This document shows, piece by piece, positions 28,387 through 39,733 of a DNA stretch of 64,000 bases. Under the pieces are notes generated by a model. It was given only the letters and a program-made list of their open reading frames with translations, did no database searches and was not told where the DNA came from. A program made the translations under genes and the position numbers. Source of the stretch: Denitrificimonas caeni DSM 24390 (GTDB lineage: Bacteria > Pseudomonadota > Gammaproteobacteria > Pseudomonadales > Pseudomonadaceae); the NCBI RefSeq assembly GCF_000421765.1, contig NZ_ATXQ01000002.1, forward strand, positions 1-64,000. Direction: 5' to 3'. Within the stretch, counting starts at the first letter, position 1; every line of letters begins with the position of its first letter.

Positions 28387-29499
28387 TTAAACCTGCTGTA
28401 AAACGAGGGTTAAAGCATCCAGAAAGCGTTGATTTTCTTCTGCTGTGCCAATCGATATGCGTAAAAAAGTTGGCATTCCATAACCAGCTACTGGACGCAC
28501 GATGACACCTTGCGCGAGTAACGCTTGGTTAATCGCTGCCGCATCACGTTGAAAATCCACTGCGATAAAGTTACCTCGCGATGGAATCCAAGATAAACCT
28601 AAACGCTTAAAACCCTCTTCAAGCTGCTGCATGCCTTGGCTGTTCAGAGTACGGCTGCGCTCTAAGTACTCAGCATCATCTAAAGCAGCGCAAGCCGCGA
28701 CCAAAGCCAAACTATTGACGTTAAAAGGCTGGCGTACACGATTAAGCACATCAGCAATGGCTGCTGAAGAAACCGCATAGCCAACGCGCAATGCAGCCAA
28801 ACCATAGGCTTTCGAGAAGGTGCGTGACACCAATAGATTAGGATAACGGCTTAGATACGCCATGCCATCAGGCAGGTCACTATCGGCTGCATATTCAATA
28901 TAAGCTTCATCCAAAACCACCAGTACATTGTCTGGCACTTTAGCGAGGAAAGCATTTAAAGCCGCTTGATTAAACCAAGTACCTGTTGGGTTATTTGGGT
29001 TAGCAATAAACACCACACGGGTATTACTGTCGATCGCTGCTGCCATTGCCTCAAGATCATGCCCATAATTTTTAGCTGGCACTTGGCGACACTCAGCGCC
29101 CGCTGCAAGGGTCGCAATCGGATAGACAGCAAAAGCGTGTTCGCTGAATACAGCGTTGCGACCTGGTGCCAACCAAGCCCGCGCGACCAACTCTAAAACA
29201 TCATTCGAGCCATTGCCTAAAGTCACTTGCGTAGGCTCTACCGCATAGCGTTCAGCAAGCTTTTGCTTAAGAGCAAAACCACTGCCATCAGGATAGCGGG
29301 TCAATTCAGTCAGCGCTTCAACAACCGCAGTACAGACTTTAGCGCTGGGGCCTAAAGGGTTTTCATTACTGGCTAACTTAACAATATCAGCAGGATCAAT
29401 GGCTAACTCACGTGCCAACTCATCAATCGGCTTACCAGGCACATAAGGTGAAAGCCCTTGGACATAAGGGAGTGCCAAAGCTAGAAAATCAGAACTCAT
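28387..29499 (-). CDS. hisC: Histidinol-phosphate aminotransferase
   Basis: 370 residues, PLP enzyme of the HisC family. It catalyses the histidinol-phosphate step and, in Pseudomonas, the copy in this block is the HisC2 type thought to act on aromatic precursors. Key segments: KLASNENPLGPS, GNGSNDVLEL, NPNNPTGTWF, LDEAYIEYA, and the PLP lysine in SRTFSKAYGLAALRVGY, then NFIAVDF. AAGGAAAGTAA precedes the ATG. It lies 54 bases after pheA and 1 base before tyrA/aroA. Confidence 0.95.
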   Translation of the reverse strand: MSSDFLALALPYVQGLSPYVPGKPIDELARELAIDPADIVKLASNENPLGPSAKVCTAVVEALTELTRYPDGSGFALKQKLAERYAVEPTQVTLGNGSNDVLELVARAWLAPGRNAVFSEHAFAVYPIATLAAGAECRQVPAKNYGHDLEAMAAAIDSNTRVVFIANPNNPTGTWFNQAALNAFLAKVPDNVLVVLDEAYIEYAADSDLPDGMAYLSRYPNLLVSRTFSKAYGLAALRVGYAVSSAAIADVLNRVRQPFNVNSLALVAACAALDDAEYLERSRTLNSQGMQQLEEGFKRLGLSWIPSRGNFIAVDFQRDAAAINQALLAQGVIVRPVAGYGMPTFLRISIGTAEENQRFLDALTLVLQQV

Positions 29500-29553
29500 T
29501 TACTTTCCTTACATAATAGGCTGCTGGCTTACGCACAACAGCCTTGTACAAGG

Positions 29554-30648
29554 TTAAAGAACAGCGTTTGGGTAAGAGCCTAAGACTTTTAAACCGACGG
29601 CTTCTTGAGCGATTTTTTCCAGAGCACTTCTAACTAATGGATCATCTTTGTGACCCATAAAGTCAATAAAGAACACATAGGTCCATTTGCCACTGCGCGA
29701 TGGTCGCGTCTCAATACGCGTCAGGTCAATGCCGCTGGTATGAAACGGAATCAGCAACTCATGCAGCGCGCCAGGCTTGTTGCTCATGGAGATGATCACT
29801 GAAGTTTTATCATCGCCGGTGGCCGGTACAGTTTGATTACCAATAATCAGAAAACGTGTGGAGTTATCCGGACGGTCTTCAATTTTATCAGCAAGAATCG
29901 TTAAGTCGTACAGATGCGCTGCCATATCACCAGCAATCGCTGCACTGTTCCACTCGCTTTTTACCCGTTTTGCCGCTTCAGCGTTACTCGACACGGCAAT
30001 ACGCTCAACGTTTGGATAATGCGCATCCAACCATTTACGGCATTGTGCCAATGACTGTGCGTGCGAATAAATGCGGGTGATACGCTCAGTCTTAGTGTTT
30101 TCCGCCACCAATAAATGATGGTGAATACGCAGCTCGACTTCACCACAAATCACTAGATCATGCTCAAGAAAGCTATCGAGGGTGTGGTTAATCGCACCTT
30201 CAGTCGAGTTCTCAACCGGCACCACACCAAAGCTCACAGCACCAGCTGCAACTTCGCGGAAGATTTCATCAATCGCTGCCATTGGCTTGCTGATCACGGC
30301 TTGACCAAAGTGCTTCAACACCGCCGCTTGTGAGAAGGTACCTTCAGGACCAAGATAGGCAACTTTCAACGGCTGCTCTAAAGCAAGGCAAGTCGACATG
30401 ATTTCACGGAACAAGCGCGCCATTTCTTCGTTATCCAGCGGGCCTTTATTAAGCTCCATGATGCGCTTAAGAACCTGCGCTTCACGCTCTGGACGATAAA
30501 AAATGGCTTCTTCACCTTCCGCTAAACTGGCCATTTTAATACGCCCGACTTCTTGAGCGCAGCGTGCACGCTGACTGATCAGTTCAAGAATTTTCTCGTC
30601 CAGCGAATCAATACGCACACGTAAGGCTTGCAGCTCCTGCTCGCTCAT
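29554..30648 (-). CDS. pheA: Chorismate mutase / prephenate dehydratase (P-protein)
   Basis: 364 residues. Residues about 1-90 are the AroQ chorismate mutase helical domain (LRVRIDSLDEKILELISQR and YRPEREAQVLKR), about 95-275 the prephenate dehydratase (VAYLGPEGTFSQ, VPVENSTEGAIN), and about 280-360 an ACT domain (NKPGALHELLIPF, TRIETRPSRSGKW) that mediates feedback inhibition by phenylalanine. It begins immediately after the serC stop with no gap. Confidence 0.96.
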   Translation of the reverse strand: MSEQELQALRVRIDSLDEKILELISQRARCAQEVGRIKMASLAEGEEAIFYRPEREAQVLKRIMELNKGPLDNEEMARLFREIMSTCLALEQPLKVAYLGPEGTFSQAAVLKHFGQAVISKPMAAIDEIFREVAAGAVSFGVVPVENSTEGAINHTLDSFLEHDLVICGEVELRIHHHLLVAENTKTERITRIYSHAQSLAQCRKWLDAHYPNVERIAVSSNAEAAKRVKSEWNSAAIAGDMAAHLYDLTILADKIEDRPDNSTRFLIIGNQTVPATGDDKTSVIISMSNKPGALHELLIPFHTSGIDLTRIETRPSRSGKWTYVFFIDFMGHKDDPLVRSALEKIAQEAVGLKVLGSYPNAVL

Positions 30649-31734
30649 TTATGCGCGCTCCTTCTCGAAGGCTTGCATATAAGCAACCAGCGCCTGAACC
30701 GCTTCGAGTGATACCGCGTTATAAATAGAGGCGCGCATGCCGCCCACTGAACGGTGACCTTTTAGATTGAGCAACCCGCGCTCATCGGCACCTTGCAAGA
30801 ACGCTTTATCGAGCTTTTCATCAGCCAAACGAAATGGCACGTTCATCCAAGAGCGCGCATTGACCGCAATCGGATTGCTGTAGAAGTCGCTGTCATCAAT
30901 GGTTTTGTACAGTAGCGCTTGTTTGGCATGGTTAATCTTCGCCATTGCCTCGAGGCCGCCCTGCTGTTTGAGCCACTTAAACACGAGGCCTGACAAGTAC
31001 CAAGAAAAGGTCGGTGGCGTGTTGTACATCGAGCCATTATCCGCTGCGACTTTATAGTTCAGCATGGTTGGGCAGCTGGCACGGGCATGCCCCAGCAAGT
31101 CTTCACGAATAATCGCTACGACCAAGCCGCTCGGGCCGATATTTTTCTGTGCGCCAGCGTAAATCATGCCATAGCGGCAGACTTGCAAAGGCTTAGAAAG
31201 AATATCAGACGACATATCCACCACTAGCGGTGAGTCACCGGTGCGCGGCGTCCAATCAAACTGCAAACCACCAATGGTTTCATTGCTGGCATAGTGCACG
31301 TAAGCCGCATCTTTAGTCAGATTCCACTCATTCTGCCCAGGAATAGCAAAATAATCATGAGCCTTGGCGCTAGCAGCAACATTCACATTACCGTAGCGCT
31401 GCGCTTCTTCGATGCTTTTACGCGACCAAATCCCCGTGTCAATGTAGTCAGCCGTTGCGCCTTCAGCCAATAAGTTCAGCGGAATTTGCGCGAACTGCTG
31501 GCTCGCACCACCTTGCAGAAACAGCACTTTGTAGTTATTTGGGATATTGAGCAAATCACGTAGATCTTGCTCAGCCTCAGTAGCAATCGAGGTGAACTCG
31601 TCGCCACGGTGACTCATCTCCATGACTGACAAGCCTTTGCCATGCCAATCTAATAACTCACTTTGCGCCTGTTGCAGTACCGCTTCAGGTAGCGCAGCAG
31701 GTCCTGCGCAAAAATTATAGACTCGATTACTCAC
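30649..31734 (-). CDS. serC: Phosphoserine aminotransferase
   Basis: 361 residues from GTG 31734 (VSNRVYNFCAGPAALP), which matches the family length; ATG codons further upstream lie within gyrA. GAGTGAGAG just upstream is a plausible ribosome site. The enzyme converts 3-phosphohydroxypyruvate to phosphoserine, and also serves pyridoxine synthesis. Visible: VLFLQGGASQQFAQIPLNLL, the PLP lysine in YAGAQKNIGPSG, and HRSVGGMRASIYNA near the end. It starts 8 bases after the gyrA stop and is translationally coupled to pheA. Confidence 0.94.
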   Translation of the reverse strand: MSNRVYNFCAGPAALPEAVLQQAQSELLDWHGKGLSVMEMSHRGDEFTSIATEAEQDLRDLLNIPNNYKVLFLQGGASQQFAQIPLNLLAEGATADYIDTGIWSRKSIEEAQRYGNVNVAASAKAHDYFAIPGQNEWNLTKDAAYVHYASNETIGGLQFDWTPRTGDSPLVVDMSSDILSKPLQVCRYGMIYAGAQKNIGPSGLVVAIIREDLLGHARASCPTMLNYKVAADNGSMYNTPPTFSWYLSGLVFKWLKQQGGLEAMAKINHAKQALLYKTIDDSDFYSNPIAVNARSWMNVPFRLADEKLDKAFLQGADERGLLNLKGHRSVGGMRASIYNAVSLEAVQALVAYMQAFEKERA

Positions 31735-31741
31735 TGGGCTC

Positions 31742-34405
31742 TCACTCTTCTGGGTTGCCTGACTCATCAGCGACGACCTGTGCATCTTCACTAATGACAT
31801 CTTCATTAACGTCTGGCGCTTGCTCATTAGCAGCATCTACTGCAGCGTCATCTAGATCTTCTTCATCAATTTCTGTTGGTTCTTGCACGCGCTCAAGACC
31901 GACTAAAGTTTCGTCTTTGGCTAAGCGGATCAAGGTGACACCCTGAGTGTTACGTGACAATGATGAAACTTCATCAACGCGCGTACGCACCAAAGTACCC
32001 TGATCAGAAATCAGCATGATCTCTTCACCGTCCAAGACCTGAATCGCACCCACCAGCTTGCCATTGCGCTCACTGCACACCATGGCAATTACGCCCTGGC
32101 CGCCGCGACGGTATTCTGGGAATTCGCTGATAGCGGTACGTTTACCGTAACCACGCTCAGACGCAGTAAGGATCTGACTGCCCTCTTCAGGAATCAGCAT
32201 AGAGATCAGTTTTTGATCTTCAGCAATGCGCATACCACGCACACCACGAGCGGTACGGCCCATCGCACGCACATCGGTTTCTTTAAAGCGGGTGACCTTG
32301 CCACCGTCAGAGAACAACATCACTTCACGTGAGCCGTCAGTCACAGCTGCAGAAATCAAGGTGTCGCCTTCATCCAGCGCCAAGGCGATTAAACCTGAGG
32401 TACGTGGACGACTAAACTGCTCAAGCGGCGTTTTCTTCACGGTACCGTTGGCTGTCGCCATAAAGACAAAGTGGTCTTCGGTGTACTCATCAACCGGCAA
32501 CATCGCGGTGATTTTCTCACCTTCATCCAGCGGTAATAAGTTAACAATTGGGCGGCCACGTGACGTGCGTGAAGCTTCCGGAATCTCAAAGGTACGCATC
32601 CAGTACACTTTACCTTTGCTGGAGAACAGCAGTAGCGTGGTATGACTGTGCGCAACCAACAGGTGCTCGACGTAATCTTCATCTTTCACGCCGGTCGCCG
32701 CTTTACCACGGCCACCACGACGTTGTGCATGGTAAGCATCCAACGGCTGACTTTTCGCATAACCAGAATGCGAAATTGTCACGACACGCTCTTCTTCAGT
32801 GATCAAGTCAGCAATGGTTAAATCAACCCGTGAAGCGGTGATTTCAGTGCGACGCTCATCACCGTAGTCGGCTTTAATTTTTTCTAATTCTTCGCGAATC
32901 ACTTCCAGCAAACGCTCAGCGCTGCCAAGAATCTTCAACAACTCACCGATCTGCAAGAGAATTTCTTGATATTCAGCCAGCAGTTTTTCATGCTCAAGAC
33001 CGGTTAAACGGTGCAGTCGCAGATCCAAAATCGCTTGCGCTTGTTCTGGCGATAGATGGTAGAAACCATCGCGCATGCCATATTGCTCAGGCAAGTCTTC
33101 AGGACGGCATGACTCAGCACCTGCGCGCTCAACCATCGCCGATACAGCGCTAGATTCCCAACCTGTGGCAATTAAGCGCTCTTTCGCTTCAGCTGGCGTT
33201 GGCGAGTCTTTAATCATCGCAATAACAGGATCAATGTTCGACAACGCGACCGCTTGACCTTCAAGAATATGACCGCGCTCACGGGCTTTGCGTAATTCAA
33301 ATACGGTACGGCGTGTTACCACTTCACGGCGGTGACGCACAAAAACTTCGAGCATGTCTTTGAGGTTAAGCAGGCGTGGACGGCCATCAACCAAGGCCAC
33401 CACGTTAATACCAAACACACTTTGCATCTGTGTTTGTGTATAGAGGTTGTTCAGGACAACTTCTGGTACTTCACCGCGACGCAGTTCGATCACTACGCGC
33501 ATACCGTCTTTATCAGACTCGTCGCGCAGCTCACTGATACCTTCGAGCTTTTTCTCTTTGACCAGCTCCGCGATTTTTTCAATCAAACGCGCTTTATTCA
33601 GCTGGTACGGCAATTCGCTGATAATGATTTGCTGGCGGCCACCGACTTTATCAATGTCTTCGATAAAGGTGCGCGCACGCATATAAATGCGACCACGGCC
33701 GGTACGGTAAGCTTCAACAATACCTGCACGACCATTGATAATTCCCGCCGTTGGGAAATCAGGACCTGGGATAAACGCCATCAACTCATCAATACTGATT
33801 TCTGGGTTATCAATAATGGCTAAACAACCGTCGATCACTTCACGCAGGTTGTGTGGCGGAATATTGGTTGCCATACCCACGGCAATACCTGAGGAGCCGT
33901 TAATCAGCAAGTTAGGTACTTTGGTCGGCAATACCGCAGGAATCATTTCGGTGCCGTCGTAGTTAGGCACCCAATCCACGGTTTCTTTTTCTAAGTCAGC
34001 CAGTAATTCATGGGCCAACTTGGTCATGCGCACTTCGGTATAACGCATTGCAGCTGCGTTATCACCGTCTACGGAACCGAAGTTACCTTGGCCGTCAACC
34101 AATAAGTAACGTAAAGAGAACGGCTGCGCCATGCGGACAATGGTGTCGTATACAGCAATATCACCGTGAGGGTGATATTTACCGATGACGTCACCGACGA
34201 CACGCGCCGATTTCTTATAGGGTTTATTCCAGTCATTACCCAATTCACGCATCGCAAACAAAACACGCCGGTGTACGGGTTTTAAGCCGTCACGTGCATC
34301 TGGCAACGCTCGACCAACAATTACGCTCATCGCATAATCAAGGTACGACTGTCGCATTTCATCTTCGATACTGATCGGAAGGATTTCTTTGGCCAAATCA
34401 CCCAT
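31742..34405 (-). CDS. gyrA: DNA gyrase subunit A
   Basis: 887 residues, the cleavage and religation subunit of gyrase. Catalytic Tyr122 lies in [12 protein letters not shown]. The quinolone-resistance region reads [10 protein letters not shown] at 78-87: position 83 is isoleucine where wild-type Pseudomonas has threonine and E. coli has serine, while Asp87 is intact. The C-terminal beta-pinwheel begins near residue 520, with the GyrA box QRRGGRGK (near residue 555), and the protein ends in an acidic tail. serC follows 8 bases after the stop. Confidence 0.98.
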   Translation of the reverse strand: MGDLAKEILPISIEDEMRQSYLDYAMSVIVGRALPDARDGLKPVHRRVLFAMRELGNDWNKPYKKSARVVGDVIGKYHPHGDIAVYDTIVRMAQPFSLRYLLVDGQGNFGSVDGDNAAAMRYTEVRMTKLAHELLADLEKETVDWVPNYDGTEMIPAVLPTKVPNLLINGSSGIAVGMATNIPPHNLREVIDGCLAIIDNPEISIDELMAFIPGPDFPTAGIINGRAGIVEAYRTGRGRIYMRARTFIEDIDKVGGRQQIIISELPYQLNKARLIEKIAELVKEKKLEGISELRDESDKDGMRVVIELRRGEVPEVVLNNLYTQTQMQSVFGINVVALVDGRPRLLNLKDMLEVFVRHRREVVTRRTVFELRKARERGHILEGQAVALSNIDPVIAMIKDSPTPAEAKERLIATGWESSAVSAMVERAGAESCRPEDLPEQYGMRDGFYHLSPEQAQAILDLRLHRLTGLEHEKLLAEYQEILLQIGELLKILGSAERLLEVIREELEKIKADYGDERRTEITASRVDLTIADLITEEERVVTISHSGYAKSQPLDAYHAQRRGGRGKAATGVKDEDYVEHLLVAHSHTTLLLFSSKGKVYWMRTFEIPEASRTSRGRPIVNLLPLDEGEKITAMLPVDEYTEDHFVFMATANGTVKKTPLEQFSRPRTSGLIALALDEGDTLISAAVTDGSREVMLFSDGGKVTRFKETDVRAMGRTARGVRGMRIAEDQKLISMLIPEEGSQILTASERGYGKRTAISEFPEYRRGGQGVIAMVCSERNGKLVGAIQVLDGEEIMLISDQGTLVRTRVDEVSSLSRNTQGVTLIRLAKDETLVGLERVQEPTEIDEEDLDDAAVDAANEQAPDVNEDVISEDAQVVADESGNPEE

Positions 34406-34581
34406 GGAAGCTCGGTTCCTTATTAATTCATCATGCCCAATTCAAGCGGCCAATAGTAACACATGCCGCGCTAGCGCGCTCAAGCAACGCTGAGGCTTTT
34501 TCTTGGTTTTGTTAGACGGTACTGATTCATCTGCATTTATACGGCTCTTACGGCCTCCCGCAAAGCTTAGAGCGCATGAAT

Positions 34582-35649
34582 TTAGCGCATCAGTGCCTGC
34601 ATATTCTCTAAATTCGGCTGTTCAACCACGCCGCGCTCGGTAACAATCACATCAATCAACTCTGCAGGAGTGACATCAAACACCGGATTATAGGCATCAA
34701 TTTGCGCGGCAACACGCTGACCGGCAATTGCAAGAATCTCCTCGCCTTCACGTTGCTCGATCGGTATCTGCACACCACTGCTCAATTGCATATCAATGGT
34801 TGAGCTAGGTGCCACCACCATAAACTTCACCTGATGGTGGCGCGCCAACACTGCTAATTGATATGTGCCAATTTTATTAGCCACATCACCATTGGCGGTA
34901 ATGCGGTCGGCGCCGACGATCACCCAAGTAATCTCACCCTGCTGCAGCAAATGCGCAGCGGCAGAATCGACATTAAGCAGGCTGGGTATCTGCTCCCCGA
35001 TCAATTCCCACGCAGTTAAGCGTGAACCTTGCAGCCAAGGACGGGTTTCATTGACGTGCACACAAGTGAGCAAGCCTGCCGCATGCGCCGCACGCACCAC
35101 GCCCAAAGCGGTTCCAAAACCACCTGTAGCCAATGCGCCGGTATTACAGTGCGTCATCACATGTTGCGGACCGGCATTGGCTCGATTAATCACCTCTAAA
35201 CCCAATTGCGCCATAGACAGATTGGCTTCACGGTCAGCATTGAGAATATCCAACGCTTGTTGCTCTAATACGACTAAAGGCTCTGCATGTTGCGCAGCAA
35301 CGTCTAGGCAATCACGCATTTTCTGTAATGCCCAAAACAAGTTCACTGCAGTCGGACGCGACGCTGCTAATTCGGCAAAGTCAGCTTCTAATGCTGCTTG
35401 CCAGTCATTCACCCCGTTAACAAAGTGCTGCTGAGCCGCCAATACCACAGCAAAAGCTGCGGCAATACCAATGGCTGGAGCCCCACGCACACGCATCTGC
35501 GCAATGGCTTGCGCAACATCTGTGGAGGTCTCATAGCGCTGCCAGATCTCTTGCTGTGGCAGCAGACGCTGATCAAGTAAATAGAGGCCGCCCTCACGCC
35601 AATCTAAGGCTTTTACTTTCTCAGCAGCGAGCATTTGTTCGCGTATCAT
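34582..35649 (-). CDS. mtnA: Methylthioribose-1-phosphate isomerase
   Basis: 355 residues from ATG 35649 ([17 protein letters not shown]), with AAGGGG 12 bases upstream; two earlier Mets in frame are less likely. It isomerises methylthioribose-1-phosphate to methylthioribulose-1-phosphate in the methionine salvage pathway. Catalytic Cys in [12 protein letters not shown] and Asp in [18 protein letters not shown] are present. Divergent from mtaD, whose product precedes it biochemically, so the pair forms a salvage unit. Confidence 0.95.
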   Translation of the reverse strand: MIREQMLAAEKVKALDWREGGLYLLDQRLLPQQEIWQRYETSTDVAQAIAQMRVRGAPAIGIAAAFAVVLAAQQHFVNGVNDWQAALEADFAELAASRPTAVNLFWALQKMRDCLDVAAQHAEPLVVLEQQALDILNADREANLSMAQLGLEVINRANAGPQHVMTHCNTGALATGGFGTALGVVRAAHAAGLLTCVHVNETRPWLQGSRLTAWELIGEQIPSLLNVDSAAAHLLQQGEITWVIVGADRITANGDVANKIGTYQLAVLARHHQVKFMVVAPSSTIDMQLSSGVQIPIEQREGEEILAIAGQRVAAQIDAYNPVFDVTPAELIDVIVTERGVVEQPNLENMQALMR

Positions 35650-35800
35650 TGGCATGACCCCTTGAAAAATAAGCAATTATAGCCGAATCTGCGTATAAAA
35701 TCGCACAAACAACTGTGCCTCAAGTTATCGCAACTGCGTCAGAGCCATTCAACCTACAGCACATTATTGGTCAGTATTTTATTCGCATAGGAAGCCGCGC

Positions 35801-37129
35801 ATGCCGCACTCGCCGTTAGATTGTTTGTTATTGCCCGAGTGGCTGGTACCGGTCGAACCGGCTGGCGTGGTATTGAGAAACTATGCAATTGGCATACGCG
35901 ATGATCGTATCGCTCTGATCGCGCCTCGCGAGCAGGCTTTAAAAACACCTTGCGCAGATGTTCGTGAACTACCCAACACCCTGTTAACCCCCGGCCTGAT
36001 TAACGCACACGGCCATGCGGCAATGAGCTTATTTCGCGGTCTGGCGGATGATCTACCCTTACAGGCTTGGCTCAATGAGCATATTTGGCCAGCCGAAGCG
36101 CAATGGGTGAACGAAGACTTTATTCGTGATGGCACAGAGCTCGCAATTGCTGAGCAGCTAAAAAATGGTGTCAGCTGTTTTTCAGACATGTATTTTTTTC
36201 CTGAGATTGTTTGCCAGCAAGTGCACAGTAGTGGTATTCGCGCGCAAATCACTGTACCTATGCTGGACTTTCCAGTCCCCGGCGCTCGCAACAGCGCCGA
36301 AGCGTTACGCCAAGGCTTGCAACTCTTTGATGATTTCAAGCAACACCCGCGTTTAACCATAGGCTTCGGTCCGCACGCACCCTACACCGTTGGCGATCAG
36401 GGCTTAGACAATATCGTTATGCTGGCCGCGCAATTGGACGCACCCGTGCAAATGCATGTGCATGAAACCGCATTTGAGGTTCAGCAGAGCATCGAAAAAT
36501 ACGGCGAACGCCCCTTGGCTCGCTTAGCTCGCTTAGGCTTGCTCGGCCCGCGCTTTCAAGCCGTACACATGACGCAAGTTAACGATGACGATATCGCCCT
36601 CTTAGTGCAGAGCAACAGCAGCGTTATTCATTGCCCTGAATCCAACTTGAAACTGGCGAGCGGCTTCTGCCCGGTGGAGCGTCTTTGGAGTGCTGGGGTT
36701 AACGTGGCGATTGGCACTGATGGTGCTGCCAGTAATAACAACCTCGACTTACTCGGTGAAACCCGCACGGCAGCCTTGCTGGCCAAAGCCGTGGCTCAGT
36801 CCGCCAGCGCACTCGATGCCCACCGCGCTCTGCGCATGGCCACACTAAATGGCGCGCGCGCCTTAGGCATTGATACTCAGACCGGTAGCTTAGAAGTCGG
36901 CAAACTTGCGGACATGACAGCTTTTAACTTTAACGACCTGTCAGTGCAGCCTGTTTATGACCCCGTGTCACAGCTGATTTACGCGGCGGCACGCAACTGC
37001 GTTGAGCACGTCTGGGTGGGCGGCAAACAGCTACTGAAAGACCGCCAACTAGTGCGTATGGATGAACAAAAAATCATTGCAAATAGCCAGCAATGGGCTC
37101 GAAAAATATCAAATAAATCAAATAGTTAA
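35801..37129 (+). CDS. mtaD: 5-methylthioadenosine/S-adenosylhomocysteine deaminase (TRZ/ATZ amidohydrolase)
   Basis: 442 residues of the amidohydrolase superfamily. Metal ligands: [11 protein letters not shown] (N-terminal His-x-His), HVHETAFE, ThHP-like AVHMTQVN, and the aspartate in [15 protein letters not shown]. It deaminates methylthioadenosine (and related nucleosides) to the inosine form, the alternative entry to methionine salvage in Pseudomonas, with mtnA divergent next door. Family members with other substrates cannot be excluded. AGGAAG precedes the ATG. Confidence 0.9.
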   Translation: MPHSPLDCLLLPEWLVPVEPAGVVLRNYAIGIRDDRIALIAPREQALKTPCADVRELPNTLLTPGLINAHGHAAMSLFRGLADDLPLQAWLNEHIWPAEAQWVNEDFIRDGTELAIAEQLKNGVSCFSDMYFFPEIVCQQVHSSGIRAQITVPMLDFPVPGARNSAEALRQGLQLFDDFKQHPRLTIGFGPHAPYTVGDQGLDNIVMLAAQLDAPVQMHVHETAFEVQQSIEKYGERPLARLARLGLLGPRFQAVHMTQVNDDDIALLVQSNSSVIHCPESNLKLASGFCPVERLWSAGVNVAIGTDGAASNNNLDLLGETRTAALLAKAVAQSASALDAHRALRMATLNGARALGIDTQTGSLEVGKLADMTAFNFNDLSVQPVYDPVSQLIYAAARNCVEHVWVGGKQLLKDRQLVRMDEQKIIANSQQWARKISNKSNS

Positions 37130-37253
37130 ATGATTAAGTTAAAGCTTATAATAGATACTGCTTGCCTACTGCCGTGAAGACTCAAGTAAAATCCCAAAAA
37201 AACTGGCATGATGTCCCCCTCAAATCGCGGCATATATCGTATAGGACTGGGTT

Positions 37254-37952
37254 ATGACCAATGTAGACCATGCTGAAATTGCGAAGTTTGAAGCCTTGGC
37301 TCACCGCTGGTGGGATCGTGAAAGCGAATTTAAACCTTTGCATGATATCAACCCATTACGCGTCAACTGGATCAATGAGCGCGCGCCTTTAGCCGGGAAA
37401 AAAGTTTTGGATGTGGGCTGCGGTGGTGGTATTTTAAGCGAAGCAATGGCTCAGCGTGGCGCACAGGTGATGGGCATCGATATGGGCGAAGCGCCTTTAG
37501 CCGTCGCGCGCCTGCATCAACTGGAAAGTGGTGTTGAAGTCGAATATCGACAAATCACCGCTGAAGCGTTAGCCGAAGAAATGCCAGAACAGTTTGATGT
37601 GGTGACCTGCCTAGAAATGCTTGAGCACGTACCTGACCCTGCTTCAATTATTCGTGCCTGTTACGCCATGGTTAAGCCGGGTGGCCAAGTGTTTTTCTCA
37701 ACCATCAATCGCAACCCCAAGGCCTATCTTTTTGCCATTGTTGGTGCGGAATACATCATGCGTCTGTTACCGCGTGGCACCCACGATTTCAAAAAATTCA
37801 TTCGCCCTTCCGAATTAGGCGCATGGAGTCGTGCGACTGGTTTACAGGTGCAAGACATTATTGGCCTAACCTACAACCCGCTCACCAAGCGCTACAAACT
37901 TGAAGCCGATGTGGATGTGAATTACATGTTGCACACCACCAAGGATGCCTGA
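37254..37952 (+). CDS. ubiG: Ubiquinone biosynthesis O-methyltransferase
   Basis: 232 residues. It performs both O-methylation steps of ubiquinone synthesis at the membrane. The AdoMet motif [16 protein letters not shown] is at 51-66; [16 protein letters not shown] and [20 protein letters not shown] are UbiG-specific, and the late segment [13 protein letters not shown] is typical. The stop shares a base with the mupP start (TGATG), so the two are translationally coupled. Confidence 0.96.
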   Translation: MTNVDHAEIAKFEALAHRWWDRESEFKPLHDINPLRVNWINERAPLAGKKVLDVGCGGGILSEAMAQRGAQVMGIDMGEAPLAVARLHQLESGVEVEYRQITAEALAEEMPEQFDVVTCLEMLEHVPDPASIIRACYAMVKPGGQVFFSTINRNPKAYLFAIVGAEYIMRLLPRGTHDFKKFIRPSELGAWSRATGLQVQDIIGLTYNPLTKRYKLEADVDVNYMLHTTKDA

Positions 37953-38623
37953 TGCGTATTCAAGCGGTGTTGTTTGATATGGACGGTACCTTGCTGGATA
38001 CGGCAAAAGATTTTTATGCCATCTTGCAAGGTATGCGCGCTGAACGCGGTCTAGCCGCATTAAGCGATGAAATGAAGTTTCGTCAGTATGTTTCACGCGG
38101 CGCGCAAGCAATGGTTGCTTACGCCTTTGCCAGTCCAGCGGATAATTCTGAGTTAGAGTCTTTGCGCGCAGAGTTCCTGGCTCGTTACGAGTTGCAACAC
38201 GCAAAATTTACTGCTCCTTTTCCTGGCGTTTTAGAACTTTTGCAGCGCTTAGAGCGTGCGGATATCCGCTGGGGCGTCGCAACCAATAAACCATTGCGTT
38301 TTGCTCAGCCAATCATGGATTCACTCAGTCTGTCTGCACGCAGTGCCGTACTACTGTGTCCCGATCATGTTGAAAACAGCAAGCCTGCGCCCGATATGTT
38401 GCTGGCTGCTTGCGAGCAACTGCAACTTGACCCGCGCGAAGTGATGTATGTTGGCGATGATCAGCGTGATATTGACGCCGGCCGCGCGGCTAACATGCGT
38501 ACAGTGGCTGTGCGTTATGGTTATATTGCAGCCGGCGACAATCCGTCCAATTGGGGCGCTGATGCAGTGATTGATAACATTGCTGAACTAGAGTCGTTAC
38601 TCGAAGCGCAATGCGGCTGTTAA
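37952..38623 (+). CDS. mupP: N-acetylmuramic acid 6-phosphate phosphatase (HAD family)
   Basis: 223 residues. HAD motif I FDMDGTLLD with Asp9/Asp11, motif II in WGVATNKP, motif III/IV around KPAPDMLLAAC and VGDDQRDIDAG. In Pseudomonas MupP, always just after ubiG, dephosphorylates MurNAc-6-phosphate in peptidoglycan recycling; in other bacteria the same position is annotated as phosphoglycolate phosphatase (Gph). The start codon overlaps the ubiG stop. Confidence 0.88.
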   Translation: MRIQAVLFDMDGTLLDTAKDFYAILQGMRAERGLAALSDEMKFRQYVSRGAQAMVAYAFASPADNSELESLRAEFLARYELQHAKFTAPFPGVLELLQRLERADIRWGVATNKPLRFAQPIMDSLSLSARSAVLLCPDHVENSKPAPDMLLAACEQLQLDPREVMYVGDDQRDIDAGRAANMRTVAVRYGYIAAGDNPSNWGADAVIDNIAELESLLEAQCGC

Positions 38624-38704
38624 TTGTCATCCCAACAGTGCCTGCGCAAGATAGATTTAACCTGAGCTAATTGGCTTACCTTATTGATTTTAAAGAGATG
38701 AGTT

Positions 38705-39442
38705 ATGTTTGATTACACTGCACCTGCTGACCTATTGAAAGACCGTGTCATTTTGGTAACCGGCGCTGGCCGTGGTATCGGTGCAGAAGCGGCGCGCACC
38801 TACGCGGCACATGGCGCAACCGTCTTGCTACTCGGCAAAACGGAAAAGCGTTTAAATGCTGTCTATGATGAGATTGTTGCTGCCGGCCACTCTGAGCCGG
38901 TGGTGATTCCTTTGGACCTAGAAAAAGCAGCGCCAGAGGCTTACCAAGAGTTAGCCGCGATGGTCGAAAGCGAATTTGGTCGCCTAGACGGACTGCTACA
39001 CAATGCTTCTATTTTAGGCCCGCGCACACCGCTTGAGCAGCTCGCTGGCGAGAACTTCGCCAAAGTCATGCAAATTAACGTTAACGCCATGTTTATGCTC
39101 AACAGTGCAATGCTGCCGTTATTGCGCTTATCTAAAGATGCCTCGGTGATCTTCACTTCAAGCAGCGTCGGACGCAAAGGCCGCGCTTACTGGGGAGCCT
39201 ATGCGGTGTCAAAATTTGCTACTGAAGGCCTCATGCAAGTCATGGCCGACGAGTGCGATGACACCAGTATTCGCGCCAATAGCGTCAACCCCGGCGCTAC
39301 CCGCACAGATATGCGCGCCCATGCTTACCCTGGCGAAAACCCGCTGAACAATCCAACACCCGCCGAAATCATGCCGGTGTATTTGTACCTTATGGGCGCA
39401 GAGAGTACTGGGGTAACCGGTCAGGCGCTTGACGCACAGTAA
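38705..39442 (+). CDS. yciK: YciK-type short-chain dehydrogenase/reductase
   Basis: 245 residues. NAD(P)-binding TGAGRGIG is at 19-26, NAG-type LHNASILGPRTPLEQL in the middle, and the catalytic Ser (TSSSVGRKGRA) and Tyr-x3-Lys (YAVSKFA) follow, with VNPGATRTDMRA after. The substrate of YciK is unknown. A hairpin with a weak terminator look follows at 39448. Located after mupP, as in P. aeruginosa. Confidence 0.93.
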   Translation: MFDYTAPADLLKDRVILVTGAGRGIGAEAARTYAAHGATVLLLGKTEKRLNAVYDEIVAAGHSEPVVIPLDLEKAAPEAYQELAAMVESEFGRLDGLLHNASILGPRTPLEQLAGENFAKVMQINVNAMFMLNSAMLPLLRLSKDASVIFTSSSVGRKGRAYWGAYAVSKFATEGLMQVMADECDDTSIRANSVNPGATRTDMRAHAYPGENPLNNPTPAEIMPVYLYLMGAESTGVTGQALDAQ

Positions 39443-39447
39443 TTAAC

Positions 39448-39475
39448 AGCAGCACAGTCGCTCGACTGTGCTGCT
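39448..39475. terminator. Hairpin after yciK
   Basis: AGCAGCACAGTCG (39448-39460) pairs with CGACTGTGCTGCT (39463-39475) around a very short loop. Only a weak pyrimidine tract follows, so it may pause rather than fully stop transcription. Confidence 0.55.
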
Positions 39476-39733
39476 CTATAGCGCTTAACGCTACCCTGCA
39501 ATTTTCTCGCACCTACGTTACTGCCAACCCGTCAATTTAATAGTCTCCAATATAAATGATTCGTCATAATTTCGTCAGCATCACTCGATGACCTGTAAAA
39601 GTGATGGCCATTTGCAATGTTTTTTTGACGCCCACCTAACAAAGAACTATAAGTCATTGATTTTAAAGAATATTTAAAGTTGGCATGAAAATAGCTTAAC
39701 TATAAGCAAGATCGCTTAAGGTGAAGCAAGCTC

